Assembly (NCBI RefSeq): GCF_000092045.1
Contig: NC_007762.1
Location: 130,230-194,229 of the forward strand
Reading direction: 5' to 3'
Length of the DNA stretch: 64,000 nucleotides
Source: Rhizobium etli CFN 42
GTDB lineage: Bacteria > Pseudomonadota > Alphaproteobacteria > Rhizobiales > Rhizobiaceae
Under the pieces are notes generated by a model. The model made no database searches. It was not told the origin of the DNA and saw only the letters and a list, made by a program, of their open reading frames with translations. This document shows, piece after piece, positions 35,441 through 45,536 of this stretch. How positions within the stretch are numbered: position 1 is the stretch's first letter; every line of letters starts with the position of its first letter. Position numbers and translations under genes: made by a program.

Positions 35441-35932
35441 ATGACAACCAATCAGAACCTCATGCTTTACACCAAGCTTGCCGGCTTCCGGCTCGTCGTC
35501 CTCGCAAACCGCTTCGGCTGCGACAGCGAATTCTCGCGAGCCCTCCACGATCGCCTGCTCGAAGGACTGGAGGCAGCAATTGGGCGCGCGCGGATTATCA
35601 TGGCGCTGGAGCGCAGCGTTCTCATCGGAGACGACGAGTTCGCGGAGTATCGGCTTGAGGGTGAGGCTGAGATCTTCGGGCGCTTCACCATCAACCTGAT
35701 GGATGAGCTCGACATCGATTTCGACACGCACGAATTCCGCATCAACGGCGGCGATTGGTCCAGCGCTTTGACGGCGGACTATACCGGCGTCGACATCGAC
35801 TATCCGGAGCTGATTGCGCTCACCGACGCCGAACTCGGCTCACTTGCGCCGATCGTCAAGGATATCACACGCGAAACCGGTATCGCGGTAAGGGCCTCCA
35901 GTGTCAGCTACATCAGGTGCACAGGATCGTAA
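35441..35932 (+). CDS. Unknown acidic plasmid protein (163 residues)
   Basis: Starts MTTNQNLMLYTKLAGFRLVV, with GAAGGAGA upstream. A helical N-terminal part (ANRFGCDSEFSRALHDRLLE, AAIGRARIIMALERSVLIGD) is followed by a strongly acidic beta-rich part (TINLMDELDIDFDTHEFRIN, GVDIDYPELIALTDAELGSL). No family motif is recognised. It is the only gene in its unit and is preceded by leader repeat copy 2. Confidence 0.7.
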   Translation: MTTNQNLMLYTKLAGFRLVVLANRFGCDSEFSRALHDRLLEGLEAAIGRARIIMALERSVLIGDDEFAEYRLEGEAEIFGRFTINLMDELDIDFDTHEFRINGGDWSSALTADYTGVDIDYPELIALTDAELGSLAPIVKDITRETGIAVRASSVSYIRCTGS

Positions 35933-36112
35933 TCAATCCTGCGGCGGGCTCGACCATCCGGAGGGCGGCGACAGCGGCCCTTCGTTGAGATGCCTGCGAG
36001 ACCATCGCAATGATGGCGAGAACGGCCAGTTGAGCCTCTTCCTTTCGACCTGCTGTCATCTGTTATCGGGGATGTTGCAGCCCGTTCGTCGGGACGCAAC
36101 CTGCCGGCAACA

Positions 36113-36157
36113 GAATTTTCCCCGCCGCCTTCTGCGGCTCCTCGCCGATCAAAATTC
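36113..36157 (+). promoter_or_regulatory. Inverted repeat leader of the 57-residue gene
   Basis: GAATTTT (36113-36119) and AAAATTC (36151-36157) form a perfect 7-bp A/T-rich stem around a GC-rich loop with CCGCCGCC and TGCGGCTCC. It lies about 110 bases upstream of the gene at 36265 and has the same plan as the other leaders. No gene is supported in 35933-36264. Confidence 0.45.
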
Positions 36158-36264
36158 AGCCGCCGCCAGGTCCTCCACATTCGTTTCGGCCTTGTCAGGT
36201 GCATCCCTCCTTTCCGGTCTGCGCTCTCACCCCGCGATGACCGCAATTCGAAAGGAGATCCATC

Positions 36265-36438
36265 ATGCAACAACTCGCTCAATTCCTCGCATCTACCGGC
36301 CGCCGGCTCCGCACTCTCGGCAAGGTGATCAGCCACTTCTTCCGCAAGGGAAAGCTCGGCCTGAAACTCGCGATCAAGATCCCGTTCTTCGTCGAGATCG
36401 AAGTGTCCTTCGAGACCGATTGGAACCGGCGCCGATGA
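36265..36438 (+). CDS. Small basic amphipathic protein (57 residues)
   Basis: MQQLAQFLASTGRRLRTLGK then VISHFFRKGKLGLKLAIKIP and an acidic-aromatic end (FFVEIEVSFETDWNRRR). GAAAGGAGA precedes the ATG and a hairpin terminator follows. It resembles no family I know. The basic amphipathic helix could bind membrane or nucleic acid. It is the last plus-strand gene before the convergent tra side. Confidence 0.6.
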   Translation: MQQLAQFLASTGRRLRTLGKVISHFFRKGKLGLKLAIKIPFFVEIEVSFETDWNRRR

Positions 36439-36449
36439 CGTGCTGGCAC

Positions 36450-36467
36450 GGCCCGCTTCGGCGGGCC
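36450..36467. terminator. Short hairpin between convergent genes
   Basis: GGCCCGC-TTCG-GCGGGCC, a perfect 7-bp stem with a stable TTCG loop, lies between the ends of the plus-strand gene at 36438 and the minus-strand gene at 36472. Likely a terminator, possibly for both directions. Confidence 0.7.
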
Positions 36468-36471
36468 TTGC

Positions 36472-36729
36472 TCAACTCGCCACGCAGGCACGCGGGCGAT
36501 AACCGCGTTTTCGCTTTTGTCGGAGCAGATCGAGAAACAGTTCGACGGCTTCTTCTTCCCGTCCGAAATGATGGACCAACATCTGGCCTTTGGCGCCAAT
36601 GCGGCCCCACTTCCTGAGCAGGCAGACATCGCCAAACAGGTTCGGCTCGATCGACATGGCATAATAGCGCGCCATGTTCTTCGCCGCATCGGTGCGTTCG
36701 ACATAAAGATGGTAGGGTTGCGCGATCAT
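36472..36729 (-). CDS. WGR domain protein
   Basis: An 85-residue protein from the ATG at 36729 (MIAQPYHLYVERTDAAKNMA). A GTG at 36771 would add 14 residues. It is essentially one WGR domain: ARYYAMSIEPNLFGDVCLLR, KWGRIGAKGQMLVHHFGREE, and EAVELFLDLLRQKRKRGYRP. WGR domains bind nucleic acid ends in PARPs and related proteins. Free-standing copies are frequent on rhizobial plasmids. It faces the plus-strand block tail to tail. Confidence 0.85.
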   Translation of the reverse strand: MIAQPYHLYVERTDAAKNMARYYAMSIEPNLFGDVCLLRKWGRIGAKGQMLVHHFGREEEAVELFLDLLRQKRKRGYRPRACVAS

Positions 36730-36925
36730 GAGGTCAGAATCTCTGATCGCGGGAATCCCGTCCAACGACACTTATGAATCGGTGGGCATGGATTGATTCA
36801 GATCTGTGATGAAACACAAGTGGTGGCCTTGGGCGAGACGCCGTCGGCGTACAGCTCTACTCGCTTACGCTCCCCGAACCCGCTGGGCGGTTTCGGCCAT
36901 CCGGCAACGATCCTCTCGCGGGTCC

Positions 36926-37504
36926 TCAGCCGCACCATCCGTGTCTGGCCCCGTCCCAACGCCTGGCAAGGCCCTCGTTAACGAGACTGTCTCCGACCGA
37001 GTGTCCCGATCGCAATACTGTCCGGAGCTTGCGGCCATACTTGTCTTCGTCGCGCCAGCCGGACGCGAGTGAGAAGTTGCCGGCATTGAGCAGCGCCAGC
37101 AGGCGTGCTTTCGCGGCCTCGCCCTTGATGCGTTCCGCTTCGCAGCGAGGCGGGCTGAGTTCCGGCGTGTCGATATCTGCGATGCGGATTTTCTCGCCCT
37201 CGAACCAGAACGTGTCCCCATCGACGACGCAGTTCATGCGCGCGCTCTCGCGGCAATACGCAAACGCAGCCGCCAATCTATCCGCCGTCGGCGTTGTGGC
37301 AAAAGCGAGCACACCAGAGAGATCGCCGCCGCCGATGGCAAACCAGCCTCCAGCAGCAATCATGATGGCTGAGATCAATGCCATCAGCGATGTGCGCGGA
37401 CCTTTCTGTCCGGACTGGGGTGACTTTCCCCGCAGGCGATATCGATCATTCCTACTGCCGGACTTCCGCGGCCTTCTGAACGGAACCACATTCGATTTCG
37501 CCAC
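36926..37504 (-). CDS. Membrane-anchored thermonuclease-like protein
   Basis: A 192-residue protein. A basic N-terminus (residues 1-40) is followed by a hydrophobic segment LMALISAIMIAAGGWFAIGG, then a staphylococcal-nuclease domain: CVVDGDTFWFEGEKIRIADI, DTPELSPPRCEAE, and DKYGRKLRTV carry the expected Asp, Arg, Glu and second Arg of the active site. The nuclease should face the periplasm or be secreted. Such genes are common beside traG on rhizobial plasmids. No SNARE-like or repeat domain is present. The intergenic stretch 37505-37747 contains nothing I can call. Confidence 0.85.
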   Translation of the reverse strand: MAKSNVVPFRRPRKSGSRNDRYRLRGKSPQSGQKGPRTSLMALISAIMIAAGGWFAIGGGDLSGVLAFATTPTADRLAAAFAYCRESARMNCVVDGDTFWFEGEKIRIADIDTPELSPPRCEAERIKGEAAKARLLALLNAGNFSLASGWRDEDKYGRKLRTVLRSGHSVGDSLVNEGLARRWDGARHGWCG

Positions 37505-37747
37505 TTGCCCGCTCCTCTCCTGCTTTCCTCAACCTATCTCGGACTCGGTTTCATCTGCGTTTACGACCGACCTGAAGTCGGGCCGGTAAAGCGGTGTGCG
37601 AGGCGCGGGGCGCAGTCGGTCCCGTCTCCCCTGCGGGCCACTATATTGAGGCTCCTGCGGCTGCGCTGTTTCCCGCCCCTCGCACGGCGAGAATTCCCGA
37701 AATCCCGCCCTGTCGTGCGGCCGCTATGCTGATTTCTCCGATATTCT

Positions 37748-39724
37748 TCATCTCTCTGGATCGGCCTTGCTCGTTGTACTGCGCGCCGGCTCGATCCGAG
37801 CGCCTTCCGGCGTGTTTCTGACTTTGTGAAACCTATTCATCCCAACGCAGGATTTCATGTCTTCGCGCCGAAACCAGATCGAGCGCCCGCATCGAAGCGG
37901 CGCGTTCCCCGCCGTAAAGACGATCTGCTCATCTGCGCGCATGCGAAGCACTTCATGCGGCTGGATCAGCGGCCGCGCGGCCAGCTGCTTCGATCTCGTG
38001 CGCGACGATCCCTTCGCCTGGAAACTGCGGCTGACCTGGTCGATCTCGACCGTCGTCATGCCACATCGACGTGAGATGTAATCTGCGGTTTCCGGATCGT
38101 TGATCGCGGCAAAGGAAATCCAGCTCGCGCTCTCGAACCATTTGCTTGCCGCGTCGCGGCCGCCATAGGTTTCGCGCATCTGGCCGATCGACTGATAGAT
38201 CATGATGAGCGTGATGCCGTACTTTCGGCCGGCGTCTCGAGCGGTTTCCAGGATCCGCATGTAGCCGAGCCGCGCCACCTCGTCGAGAAGGAACAGCGCT
38301 CTGCCCTTCATCGAGCCATCGCGATTGTAGATCGCGTTGAGGAACGAGCCGATGATGACGCGCGCCAGTCCCGCATGCGTCTCCAGCGTCTTGAGGTCGA
38401 TGTTGATGAACGCGTCCGTATTCCCCTGGGCAAGGTCCCCCGTTGAAAACGTCTTGCCCGAAACCAGCGCGGCATAGTTCGGGTAAGATAGCCAATGGGT
38501 TTCCTTGATCGCATTGGCGTAGACGCCAGAGAAGGTTTCGGGTGTCATATTCACGAAAGCCGCGACATTTTCCTTCACGAAATCCGACTCCGAATTGTCG
38601 TAGATCTCCTGCAGGCGTTGGCGCAGTTGCGGCTCCGGCTCGGAGAGATTGGCGCGAACCTGGCGCAGTGTCTGGTTTTCTTTCTCCGTATGGCCGGACA
38701 GGCAAACATCGGCGATCATCGCCGTCAACAATTGCAATGCCGAAGCCCGGAAGAAATCATCGCGCACACCGCGCGTGCCGCCGCTATCGCTCATGATCCA
38801 TGAGGCGACGGAAGCGATATCCTCCTCCTTGGTGCCGCCGAACTGCCCGATCCAGTCCAGCGCATTGAAGCCTGTCTCCGGGTTTTTGGGATCGAGGACA
38901 AACAGGTCCCGGTTGGCGCTCGTCCGGTGGGTCGCGACCATCGGCGCCACCTCGTTCGACGGATCGAGAACGATCAGCGATCCACCCCACTTGAGCGCCG
39001 TCGGTATCGTCACCGACGTCGTCTTGAAACCGCCGGAGCCGGCGAAGACGATGCCGTGCGACGAACCGAAGGACCCGTCGAAGCAGAGCAGCGGTGACTT
39101 GCCGCCGGCGCCCCATGTTTCCGGCTCGTCGGCCCGAAACGCGCGCGCCGCGGTGCTGTCCTTGTCGACGCGATACCGTTCGCCGATGACAATGCCGCCG
39201 GTATCCGAAAACAGGGTTGCCGCTTCCGGCAGCTTCATCCACTCGGCCTCGCCATGCAGCGCTCGCTTGCCGCGAATGCGCCTTGGCTCCGCATTGGCGA
39301 TTGCCGCGTTGCCAACAAATGCGACGCGCAGAGCGAAGCATAAGGCCATCGCCGCCGCCCCAGCTCCGACCAGAGTCGCCGGATCGAGATAGGAGAGGAT
39401 GGACTTGCCGGCCGGAATCTGTTCCGCGAAGGCCGAGAGCCTAATTACTTCGCGAATGGCGGCGATCAGGATCGTCGCCACACCGCCGGCGACCACTCCC
39501 CAACCTGCCGTCTTGATCCTGATCGCGCCGGCGCTGGCAAACAGGAAGACGATGCCGATGGCGGCTGCAGCGACATACGGCAGCGCGATCCCGGCTCGGC
39601 CGAGCATCTGCCGTGCGGCATCCGTCTTTCCGAATTGGGACAGCCAGTGCTCGATCCCGGTCAAACCAACGGCGATCACGATCATCAGAGCGATGGGCGC
39701 GATGAAGAGTATGATCCTATTCAT
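37748..39724 (-). CDS. traG: TraG, VirD4-type coupling protein
   Basis: A 658-residue T4SS coupling ATPase that links the relaxosome to the secretion channel. N-terminal membrane segments ([39 protein letters not shown], and a third) anchor it. The ATPase has a Walker A-like [19 protein letters not shown] near residue 220 and Walker [28 protein letters not shown] sensor regions follow ([18 protein letters not shown]). The start at 39724 overlaps the traD end. It is the last gene of the leftward traCDG unit. Confidence 0.95.
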   Translation of the reverse strand: MNRIILFIAPIALMIVIAVGLTGIEHWLSQFGKTDAARQMLGRAGIALPYVAAAAIGIVFLFASAGAIRIKTAGWGVVAGGVATILIAAIREVIRLSAFAEQIPAGKSILSYLDPATLVGAGAAAMALCFALRVAFVGNAAIANAEPRRIRGKRALHGEAEWMKLPEAATLFSDTGGIVIGERYRVDKDSTAARAFRADEPETWGAGGKSPLLCFDGSFGSSHGIVFAGSGGFKTTSVTIPTALKWGGSLIVLDPSNEVAPMVATHRTSANRDLFVLDPKNPETGFNALDWIGQFGGTKEEDIASVASWIMSDSGGTRGVRDDFFRASALQLLTAMIADVCLSGHTEKENQTLRQVRANLSEPEPQLRQRLQEIYDNSESDFVKENVAAFVNMTPETFSGVYANAIKETHWLSYPNYAALVSGKTFSTGDLAQGNTDAFINIDLKTLETHAGLARVIIGSFLNAIYNRDGSMKGRALFLLDEVARLGYMRILETARDAGRKYGITLIMIYQSIGQMRETYGGRDAASKWFESASWISFAAINDPETADYISRRCGMTTVEIDQVSRSFQAKGSSRTRSKQLAARPLIQPHEVLRMRADEQIVFTAGNAPLRCGRSIWFRREDMKSCVGMNRFHKVRNTPEGARIEPARSTTSKADPER

Positions 39725-39932
39725 CGGCTTTCCCGAAGGCCTCCGCACCGATCGCCATCAGTCGCGAACGTTCCATCTCGTCGGCTTTGAGGCGCTGGCG
39801 CAAATCGATCAGCGCCCCCAGCAGAAGCGCCCGTTTCTCGTAGCGAAGACCGGCTTTGACGATCAGACCGCCAAGCTCGATCTTCTCCCGTGTGTCCTTC
39901 TTGCGGGCATCGGACGTGGTCGTGCGTGCCAT
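39717..39932 (-). CDS. traD: TraD, conjugal transfer protein
   Basis: A 71-residue helical protein, [40 protein letters not shown], and [19 protein letters not shown], matching the small TraD of Ti-type transfer regions (not the F-plasmid TraD). It lies between traC and traG and overlaps traG by 8 bases. Its precise role in relaxosome function is not settled. Confidence 0.9.
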   Translation of the reverse strand: MARTTTSDARKKDTREKIELGGLIVKAGLRYEKRALLLGALIDLRQRLKADEMERSRLMAIGAEAFGKADE

Positions 39933-39936
39933 CCGT

Positions 39937-40233
39937 TCAAGCCTCAGCAGTCCCACCCGCAGCCGCGCCAGACGCGTCCTGCGTGGACGATGCGCTGCTT
40001 TCGCCAGCGCTGCTTCCCCTTTTCCCTCCGTTCGCAGTGACCTTTCCTCCGCGAAACCGCTTCGCCAGGTCCTCGAAGGCCGCTTGCAATTCGGACTCGT
40101 CGATCTCGATCTCGCCAAGACCGGCCTTGAGGGCAATCCGGCCGATGCGCTCGGCCTCACGGGTCTCGGCGGCCTTGAGCTGCTCCTGGAGTTTGGCGAT
40201 TTCGTCGCGGATTTTCGAGGAGGGTTTCTTCAT
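39937..40233 (-). CDS. traC: TraC, relaxosome accessory protein
   Basis: A 98-residue protein, [60 protein letters not shown], with a Gly/Ser/Ala-rich tail. It is the first gene leftward from oriT, as in Ti-type plasmids, where TraC assists oriT processing. Its stop is four bases from the traD start, so traC-traD-traG are one operon. Confidence 0.9.
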   Translation of the reverse strand: MKKPSSKIRDEIAKLQEQLKAAETREAERIGRIALKAGLGEIEIDESELQAAFEDLAKRFRGGKVTANGGKRGSSAGESSASSTQDASGAAAGGTAEA

Positions 40234-40293
40234 GTCCGTTCGTCTCCCTTTGGGTGAGAAAGCTTGTCTTTCGAACCCATTTTTTCGGAGGTG

Positions 40294-40308
40294 AGTGCGG
40301 CACGCACT
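40294..40308. promoter_or_regulatory. Dyad between traC and traA, candidate tra operator
   Basis: AGTGC-GGCAC-GCACT is a perfect 5-bp dyad about 60 bases upstream of traC. TraR boxes are 18-bp dyads with TGCA-like half-sites, placed between the divergent tra units. This resembles one in position and general form but does not match the Ti consensus, so it is a candidate only. A second inverted repeat, CCAAAGC-GCAA-GCTTTGG, lies at 40328-40345. Confidence 0.4.
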
Positions 40309-40374
40309 ACTGTGAATCCTTCAATCGCCAAAGCGCAAGCTTTGGTGAATGATCCCGGCCGTTCCGAAGGAGCG

Positions 40375-40425
40375 GATCCGAAGGGCGCAATTATACGTCG
40401 CTGGCGCGACGCCCTGCTTTTTGGC
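40375..40425. other. oriT nick region (origin of transfer)
   Basis: AAGGGCGCAATTATACG (40381-40397) closely matches the RSF1010/Ti-type nic core, and an inverted repeat CGTCGC (40396-40401) / GCGACG (40406-40411) lies beside it with the geometry of that family. By analogy the nick falls on the minus strand between 40385 and 40386. It sits between the divergent traC and traA genes, as in Ti plasmids. The transferred strand would then lead toward lower coordinates. Confidence 0.85.
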
Positions 40426-40491
40426 CCCGGCGGGGCCTGCCGCTCCCGACGAACCCGTTGATTTCGTTCGCAACCGGGAGAGAATTCCGCC

Positions 40492-43400
40492 GTGGCCGTC
40501 CCCCATTTCTCCGTCAGCGTCGTCGCTCGTGGCTCCGGCCGCAGCGCCGTGCTGTCGGCGGCCTACCGCCACTGCGCCAAGATGGAGTTCGAGCGTGAGG
40601 CCCGCACGATCGACTACACCCGCAAGCAGGGATTGCTCCACGAAGAGTTCGTAATCCCCGCCGATGCCCCGGACTGGCTGCGCTCGATGATCGCAGATCG
40701 TTCGGTTTCCGGTGCCTCCGAGGCTTTCTGGAACAAGGTCGAAGGTTTCGAGAAGCGCTCCGACGCGCAGCTCGCCAAGGATGTGACGATCGCCCTGCCG
40801 ATCGAGCTGACCGCCGAGCAGAACATTGCGCTGGTGCGGGATTTCGTCGAGCAGCACATCACGGCGAACGGCATGGTAGCGGACTGGGTCTATCACGACG
40901 CGCCCGGCAACCCGCATGTTCATCTGATGACGACCTTGCGGCCGCTGACTGCGGACGGATTTGGTGCCAAGAAGGTAGCGGTAACAGGACCGGACGGCAA
41001 TCCGATCCGCAACGACGCCGGCAAGATCGTCTATGAACTCTGGGCCGGAAGCATCGATGATTTCAATGCGTTCCGCGACGGATGGTTTGCCTGTCAGAAC
41101 CGGCACCTGGCGCTTGCGGGTCTCGACATTCGCGTCGATGGCCGATCCTTTGAGAAGCAAGGGATCGATCTCGAGCCGACCATCCATCTCGGCGTTGGCA
41201 CGAAGGCGATCGAGCGGAAATCCGATGGTGCGCCCAAGCCCATTGAGCTCGAACGCCTCGAATTGCAGAACGCCAGGCGGAGCGAAAACGTCAGGCGCAT
41301 CGACAGGAATCCTGAACTCGTCCTCGACCTGATCATGCGTGAGAAGAGCGTCTTTGATGAACGGGACGTGGCTAAGATCCTGCACCGCTACGTCGACGAC
41401 GCAGTGCTGTTCCAAAGCCTCATGGTTCGGATCCTGCTCTGCCCCGAAACCTTCCGCATCGAGCGCGAACGGGTCGACCTTGCCAGCGGTACCCGCGAGC
41501 CGGCCAAGTACACGACCCGCGACATGATCCGGCTCGAAGCGGAGATGGCCAATCGTGCCGTCTGGCTGTCGCAGCGATCGTCGCATGGCGTGCGTGACAC
41601 AGTGCTTGCCGCGACTTTCGAGCGTCATGAGCGTCTGTCGGACGAGCAGAAAACCGCGATCGAGCATGTGGCGGGAACTGAGCGGATCGCGGCCGTGATC
41701 GGCCGCGCCGGCGCCGGCAAAACGACGATGATGAAGGCGGCGCGTGAGGCCTGGGAAGCGGCCGGCTATCGGGTCGTCGGCGCAGCACTTGCCGGCAAGG
41801 CGGCCGAGGGACTGGAGAAGGAAGCGGGCATCATCTCTCGCACACTTGCGTCGTGGGAGCTCCGCTGGAACCAAGGCCGTGATCAGCTCGATAGCAAGAC
41901 GGTGTTCGTTCTCGACGAGGCGGGCATGGTGTCGTCGCGGCAGATGGCGCTGTTCGTCGAAGCAGTGACGAAAGCCGGCGCCAAGCTCGTCCTCGTCGGC
42001 GATCCCGAACAGCTTCAACCGATCGAAGCGGGTGCCGCCTTCCGCGCCATCGCCGATCGCATCGGCTATGCCGAACTCGAAACCATCTATCGCCAGCGCC
42101 AGCAATGGATGCGCGATGCCTCACTTGATCTGGCGCGCGGCAAGGTCGGCAAGGCGATCGATGCTTACCGCGCCAATGGCAGGGTCATCGGGTCGGATCT
42201 CAAAGCCGAGGCCGTCGACAACCTGATCGCGGCCTGGGACCGCGATTACGATCCGACGAAGACGTCGCTGATCCTTGCTCATCTGCGCCGCGACGTGCGC
42301 ATGCTAAACCAGATGGCGCGCATCAAACTGATCGAACGCGGGATCCTTGGTGAGGGATCCATGTTCAAGACGGCCGATGGCAGCCGCAATTTTGCCGTCG
42401 GCGACCAGATCGTGTTCCTGAAGAACGAGGGATCACTGGGCGTCAAAAACGGCATGCTGGCCAAGGTCGTCGAGGCGGGACCGGGACGGATCATCGCGCT
42501 GATCGGCGATGGCGAGAATGCCCGAAAAGTGCTGGTCGAACAGCGCTTCTACGACAACCTCGATCACGGCTATGCCACGACCATCCACAAGAGCCAGGGC
42601 GCCACCGTCGACCAGGTCAAAGTGCTCGCCTCCCTTTCGCTGGACCGTCATCTCACCTATGTCGCCATGACGCGTCATCGTGAGGACCTGGCTGTTTATT
42701 ACGGCCGCAGATCCTTCGCCAAGAACGGTGGGTTGATCCCGATCCTGTCGCGAAGGAATGCGAAGGAAACGACGCTCGATTACGAAAAGAGCGCCTTCTA
42801 TCGCGCAGCGCTTCGTTTTGCCGAAACCCGCGGTCTGCATCTTGTGAATGTCGCCCGAACCCTGGTTCGCGACCGGCTGGAATGGGTCGTCAGTCAGAAG
42901 CAAAAGCTTGCCAATCTAGGCGCCCGCCTTGCGGCCGTTGCCGACAGGCTCCGGCTCGTCCGCGGCGTTGCGCAGTCCCCAATCCAAAACAGCAACAAGG
43001 AGGCAAAGCCGATGGTCTCGGGCATCACAACCTTCGCCAAATCGGTCGACCAGGCGATCGAGGACAAGGTCGCCGCCGATCCGGGTTTGAAGAAGCAATG
43101 GGAGGAGGTCTCGGCCCGCTTCCATCTCGTTTACGCACAGGCGGAAAGCGCATTCAAGGCCGTCAATGTCGACGCCATGCTGAAGAACGAGACCGTTGCG
43201 AAATCCACGTTGACCAAGCTCGGGTCGGAGCCCGAAAGCTTCGGCGCGCTCAAGGGCAAGACCGGGATCCTCGCCAGCCGCTCTGACAAGCAGGAGCGAG
43301 AAAAGGCACAAACGAATGCGCCGGCGCTGGCCCGAAATTTGGAGCGCTATCTGCGCCAGCGGGCGGAGGCGGAACGTAAGTTCGAGGTCGAAGAACGCGC

Positions 43401-43803
43401 TGTCCGTCTGAAGGTCTCGATCGATATTCCCGCGCTGTCGCCAAACGCAAAACAGACATTGGAACGCGTTCGCGATGCGATCGACCGAAACGACCTGCCC
43501 GCCGGCCTCGAATATGCGCTCGCCGACAAAATGGTGAAGGCTGAACTGGAGGGTTTCGCCAAGGCTGTCTCCGAGCGTTTCGGCGAGCGGACTTTCCTGT
43601 CGCTTGCCGCGAAGGACCCCAATGGACAGACGTTCAATGCCGTCACGTCGGGAATGACGGCCGGACAAAAGGCCGAGGTGCAATCGGCGTGGAATATGAT
43701 ACGGACGGTGCAGCAGCTCGCCGCGCATGAGCGCACGACCGAGGCGCTGAAGCAAGCCGAGGCCCTGCGTCAGACGAAGAGCCAGGGGCTGTCGCTCAAA
43801 TGA
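40492..43803 (+). CDS. traA: TraA, MOBQ relaxase-helicase
   Basis: An 1103-residue relaxase. The N-terminal MobA/MobL domain (residues 1-230) starts [20 protein letters not shown], has the likely catalytic Tyr in LSAAYRHC, and the metal-binding histidines in [18 protein letters not shown] RecD-like helicase follows, with Walker [14 protein letters not shown] near residue 404, [15 protein letters not shown], and [12 protein letters not shown], and a C-terminal [12 protein letters not shown] motif VAMTRHR. The last 260 residues ([20 protein letters not shown] onward) are the helical TraA tail. A GTG at 40492 is the start. It nicks oriT and pilots the strand. traF overlaps its stop. Confidence 0.95.
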   Translation: MAVPHFSVSVVARGSGRSAVLSAAYRHCAKMEFEREARTIDYTRKQGLLHEEFVIPADAPDWLRSMIADRSVSGASEAFWNKVEGFEKRSDAQLAKDVTIALPIELTAEQNIALVRDFVEQHITANGMVADWVYHDAPGNPHVHLMTTLRPLTADGFGAKKVAVTGPDGNPIRNDAGKIVYELWAGSIDDFNAFRDGWFACQNRHLALAGLDIRVDGRSFEKQGIDLEPTIHLGVGTKAIERKSDGAPKPIELERLELQNARRSENVRRIDRNPELVLDLIMREKSVFDERDVAKILHRYVDDAVLFQSLMVRILLCPETFRIERERVDLASGTREPAKYTTRDMIRLEAEMANRAVWLSQRSSHGVRDTVLAATFERHERLSDEQKTAIEHVAGTERIAAVIGRAGAGKTTMMKAAREAWEAAGYRVVGAALAGKAAEGLEKEAGIISRTLASWELRWNQGRDQLDSKTVFVLDEAGMVSSRQMALFVEAVTKAGAKLVLVGDPEQLQPIEAGAAFRAIADRIGYAELETIYRQRQQWMRDASLDLARGKVGKAIDAYRANGRVIGSDLKAEAVDNLIAAWDRDYDPTKTSLILAHLRRDVRMLNQMARIKLIERGILGEGSMFKTADGSRNFAVGDQIVFLKNEGSLGVKNGMLAKVVEAGPGRIIALIGDGENARKVLVEQRFYDNLDHGYATTIHKSQGATVDQVKVLASLSLDRHLTYVAMTRHREDLAVYYGRRSFAKNGGLIPILSRRNAKETTLDYEKSAFYRAALRFAETRGLHLVNVARTLVRDRLEWVVSQKQKLANLGARLAAVADRLRLVRGVAQSPIQNSNKEAKPMVSGITTFAKSVDQAIEDKVAADPGLKKQWEEVSARFHLVYAQAESAFKAVNVDAMLKNETVAKSTLTKLGSEPESFGALKGKTGILASRSDKQEREKAQTNAPALARNLERYLRQRAEAERKFEVEERAVRLKVSIDIPALSPNAKQTLERVRDAIDRNDLPAGLEYALADKMVKAELEGFAKAVSERFGERTFLSLAAKDPNGQTFNAVTSGMTAGQKAEVQSAWNMIRTVQQLAAHERTTEALKQAEALRQTKSQGLSLK

Positions 43804-44366
43804 AGATAACCGTGTTTGCGTTCGGGACGCGACGCGCTCAGAGGACGAATGCAGTCGTGCTCTTGGCCCTGGCGGCATCCATCGTTGGCGGCGGTGTTGC
43901 TGCCGCGACCGTCGGCGGCTTTCGCATCAACATGACACCCAGTGAACCTCTCGGTCTCTGGCGCATCGTCGCGCTCGATCGCCCGGCGGTTGCCGGCGAT
44001 CTCATCTTCATTTGCCCCCCGCAAACGACAGAAATGCGGGAGGCGAGAGAGCGTGGTTATCTCCGCTCCGGAACGTGCCAAGGCGGCATCGCGCCGCTCA
44101 TCAAGACGGTCATAGCCATTGCCGGGCAGCATATCGAAATCGGCGCCGGCGTGACGATCGATGGACGCCCAATTGCATTTTCCGAACTGGCTGAACGGGA
44201 CGGCAAGGGCCGGCCGATGAAGCCATTTCCCGGCGGCGTCGTGCCTGATGAAAGCGTCTTTCTCCTTTCACCCTTCAGGAGCTCCTATGACTCCCGCTAT
44301 TTCGGCCCCCTGCCCGCCTCCGGAATCCTCGGCCTGGCGAAACCGGTGCTCACCTATGCGCCGTGA
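43800..44366 (+). CDS. traF: TraF, signal-peptidase-like pilin maturase
   Basis: A 188-residue S26-family protease. A hydrophobic N-terminal segment ([20 protein letters not shown]) anchors it. [12 protein letters not shown] carries the catalytic Ser, and [15 protein letters not shown] the catalytic Lys. [15 protein letters not shown] is the conserved C-terminal box. In Ti/RP4-type systems TraF trims and cyclises the TrbC pilin. The ATG overlaps the traA stop (ATGA). Confidence 0.92.
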   Translation: MKITVFAFGTRRAQRTNAVVLLALAASIVGGGVAAATVGGFRINMTPSEPLGLWRIVALDRPAVAGDLIFICPPQTTEMREARERGYLRSGTCQGGIAPLIKTVIAIAGQHIEIGAGVTIDGRPIAFSELAERDGKGRPMKPFPGGVVPDESVFLLSPFRSSYDSRYFGPLPASGILGLAKPVLTYAP

Positions 44367-45519
44367 GTATCTCCAGCCAACCGCATTGATTGCCGTCGCA
44401 ACCGTCGCCGGGACGGTGGGATGGAGTGGCCACGTCCTGCTTCTTCCGGTCGCCCTCGCGTTTCCGGTTCTCTGGGCGCTTGCGCGAGCACGGTGGACGG
44501 CCGCGGTCATCTCGGCCGTCTATTTCCTGACCGCATCCCGGGGACTGCCGCAGGGCGCCGCGACCTTCTATTCCTCGGACCTTTGGCCTGGATTATTGCT
44601 GTGGCTCTGTGCGTCCGCCGGCTTCGTCATCGTGCATACCGTCCTCTGGACGAAGAGGACGGGTGCTCGTCCGCGTCGCTATCTCCTGGCAGCGGTTCTG
44701 ATGGCCGTTCCGCCATTCGGCATTGCCGGCTGGGCTCATCCGATCACCGCTGCAGGCGTACTATTTCCAGGATGGGGATGGTGGGGACTGGCTGCCGCGA
44801 CAGCCGGCCTCATGGGCCTCGTAACCCGCATGTGGCCAGCTGTCGCGTTTGTCCTGGCAAGCTTTTGGATCTGGTCCGCCGCAACCTGGGACGAACCGAA
44901 CCCACCGGAATCCTGGCAGGGGATCGACCTCGAAATGGGTGCGTCGCTGGGGCGGGATGCCAGCATTGAGCGTCACCGTGATCTGATTGCCACGGTGACG
45001 GATCGGGCATCCGGTGGCGCCCGGTCCATTGTTCTTCCCGAAAGCTCTCTTGGCTTCTGGACGCCGACCGTCAAGCGGCTATGGGTGCGAGCTTTGCAGG
45101 CAACTGACGCCACCGTTATCGCCGGCGCGGCAGTTGTCGATGCGGGCGGATACGACAATGTTCTGATCGCCATCTCTGGCGACGCCGCTCGGCTCCTTTA
45201 TCGCGAACGTATGCCGGTGCCAGGCTCGATGTGGCAACCTTGGCGTCCCTTGCTTGGGGCAAGTGGCGGCGCGCGGGCGCACTTCTTTTCGAACCCCGTC
45301 GTGACCGTTGCCGGCGGACGCATCGCACCGCTGATCTGCTACGAGCAGCTGATCGTCTGGCCCGTTCTGCAGTCTATGCTGCAGGAGCCGGATATCCTCG
45401 TCGCTGTCGGCAACGGCTGGTGGACCAAGGGGACATCCATCGTCGCCATCCAGCGCGCCAGCACGCAAGCCTGGGCGCGCCTGTTCGACAAGTCCGTCGT
45501 TTTTTCCTTTAACATCTGA
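44356..45519 (+). CDS. traB: TraB, membrane nitrilase-fold transfer protein
   Basis: A 387-residue protein. About six membrane segments occupy residues 1-175 (for example [20 protein letters not shown] and [20 protein letters not shown]), followed by a carbon-nitrogen-hydrolase domain: [14 protein letters not shown] has the Glu, [14 protein letters not shown] the Cys. The Lys of the usual triad is expected near [17 protein letters not shown], where I see Arg/Glu instead, so activity is uncertain. In Ti plasmids TraB raises transfer efficiency. It overlaps traF by 11 bases. Confidence 0.9.
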   Translation: MRREYLQPTALIAVATVAGTVGWSGHVLLLPVALAFPVLWALARARWTAAVISAVYFLTASRGLPQGAATFYSSDLWPGLLLWLCASAGFVIVHTVLWTKRTGARPRRYLLAAVLMAVPPFGIAGWAHPITAAGVLFPGWGWWGLAAATAGLMGLVTRMWPAVAFVLASFWIWSAATWDEPNPPESWQGIDLEMGASLGRDASIERHRDLIATVTDRASGGARSIVLPESSLGFWTPTVKRLWVRALQATDATVIAGAAVVDAGGYDNVLIAISGDAARLLYRERMPVPGSMWQPWRPLLGASGGARAHFFSNPVVTVAGGRIAPLICYEQLIVWPVLQSMLQEPDILVAVGNGWWTKGTSIVAIQRASTQAWARLFDKSVVFSFNI

Positions 45520-45536
45520 TTTCCCAGGAGCCCAAG

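Noticed and set aside
36793..36981. Small plus-strand frames downstream of the nuclease gene
   Set aside because: They overlap the 3' end of the nuclease gene on the other strand and have no ribosome site or family resemblance.
40321..42105. Long minus-strand frame (594 codons) across oriT and traA
   Set aside because: Antisense to the relaxase domain and running through oriT. No recognisable protein features.
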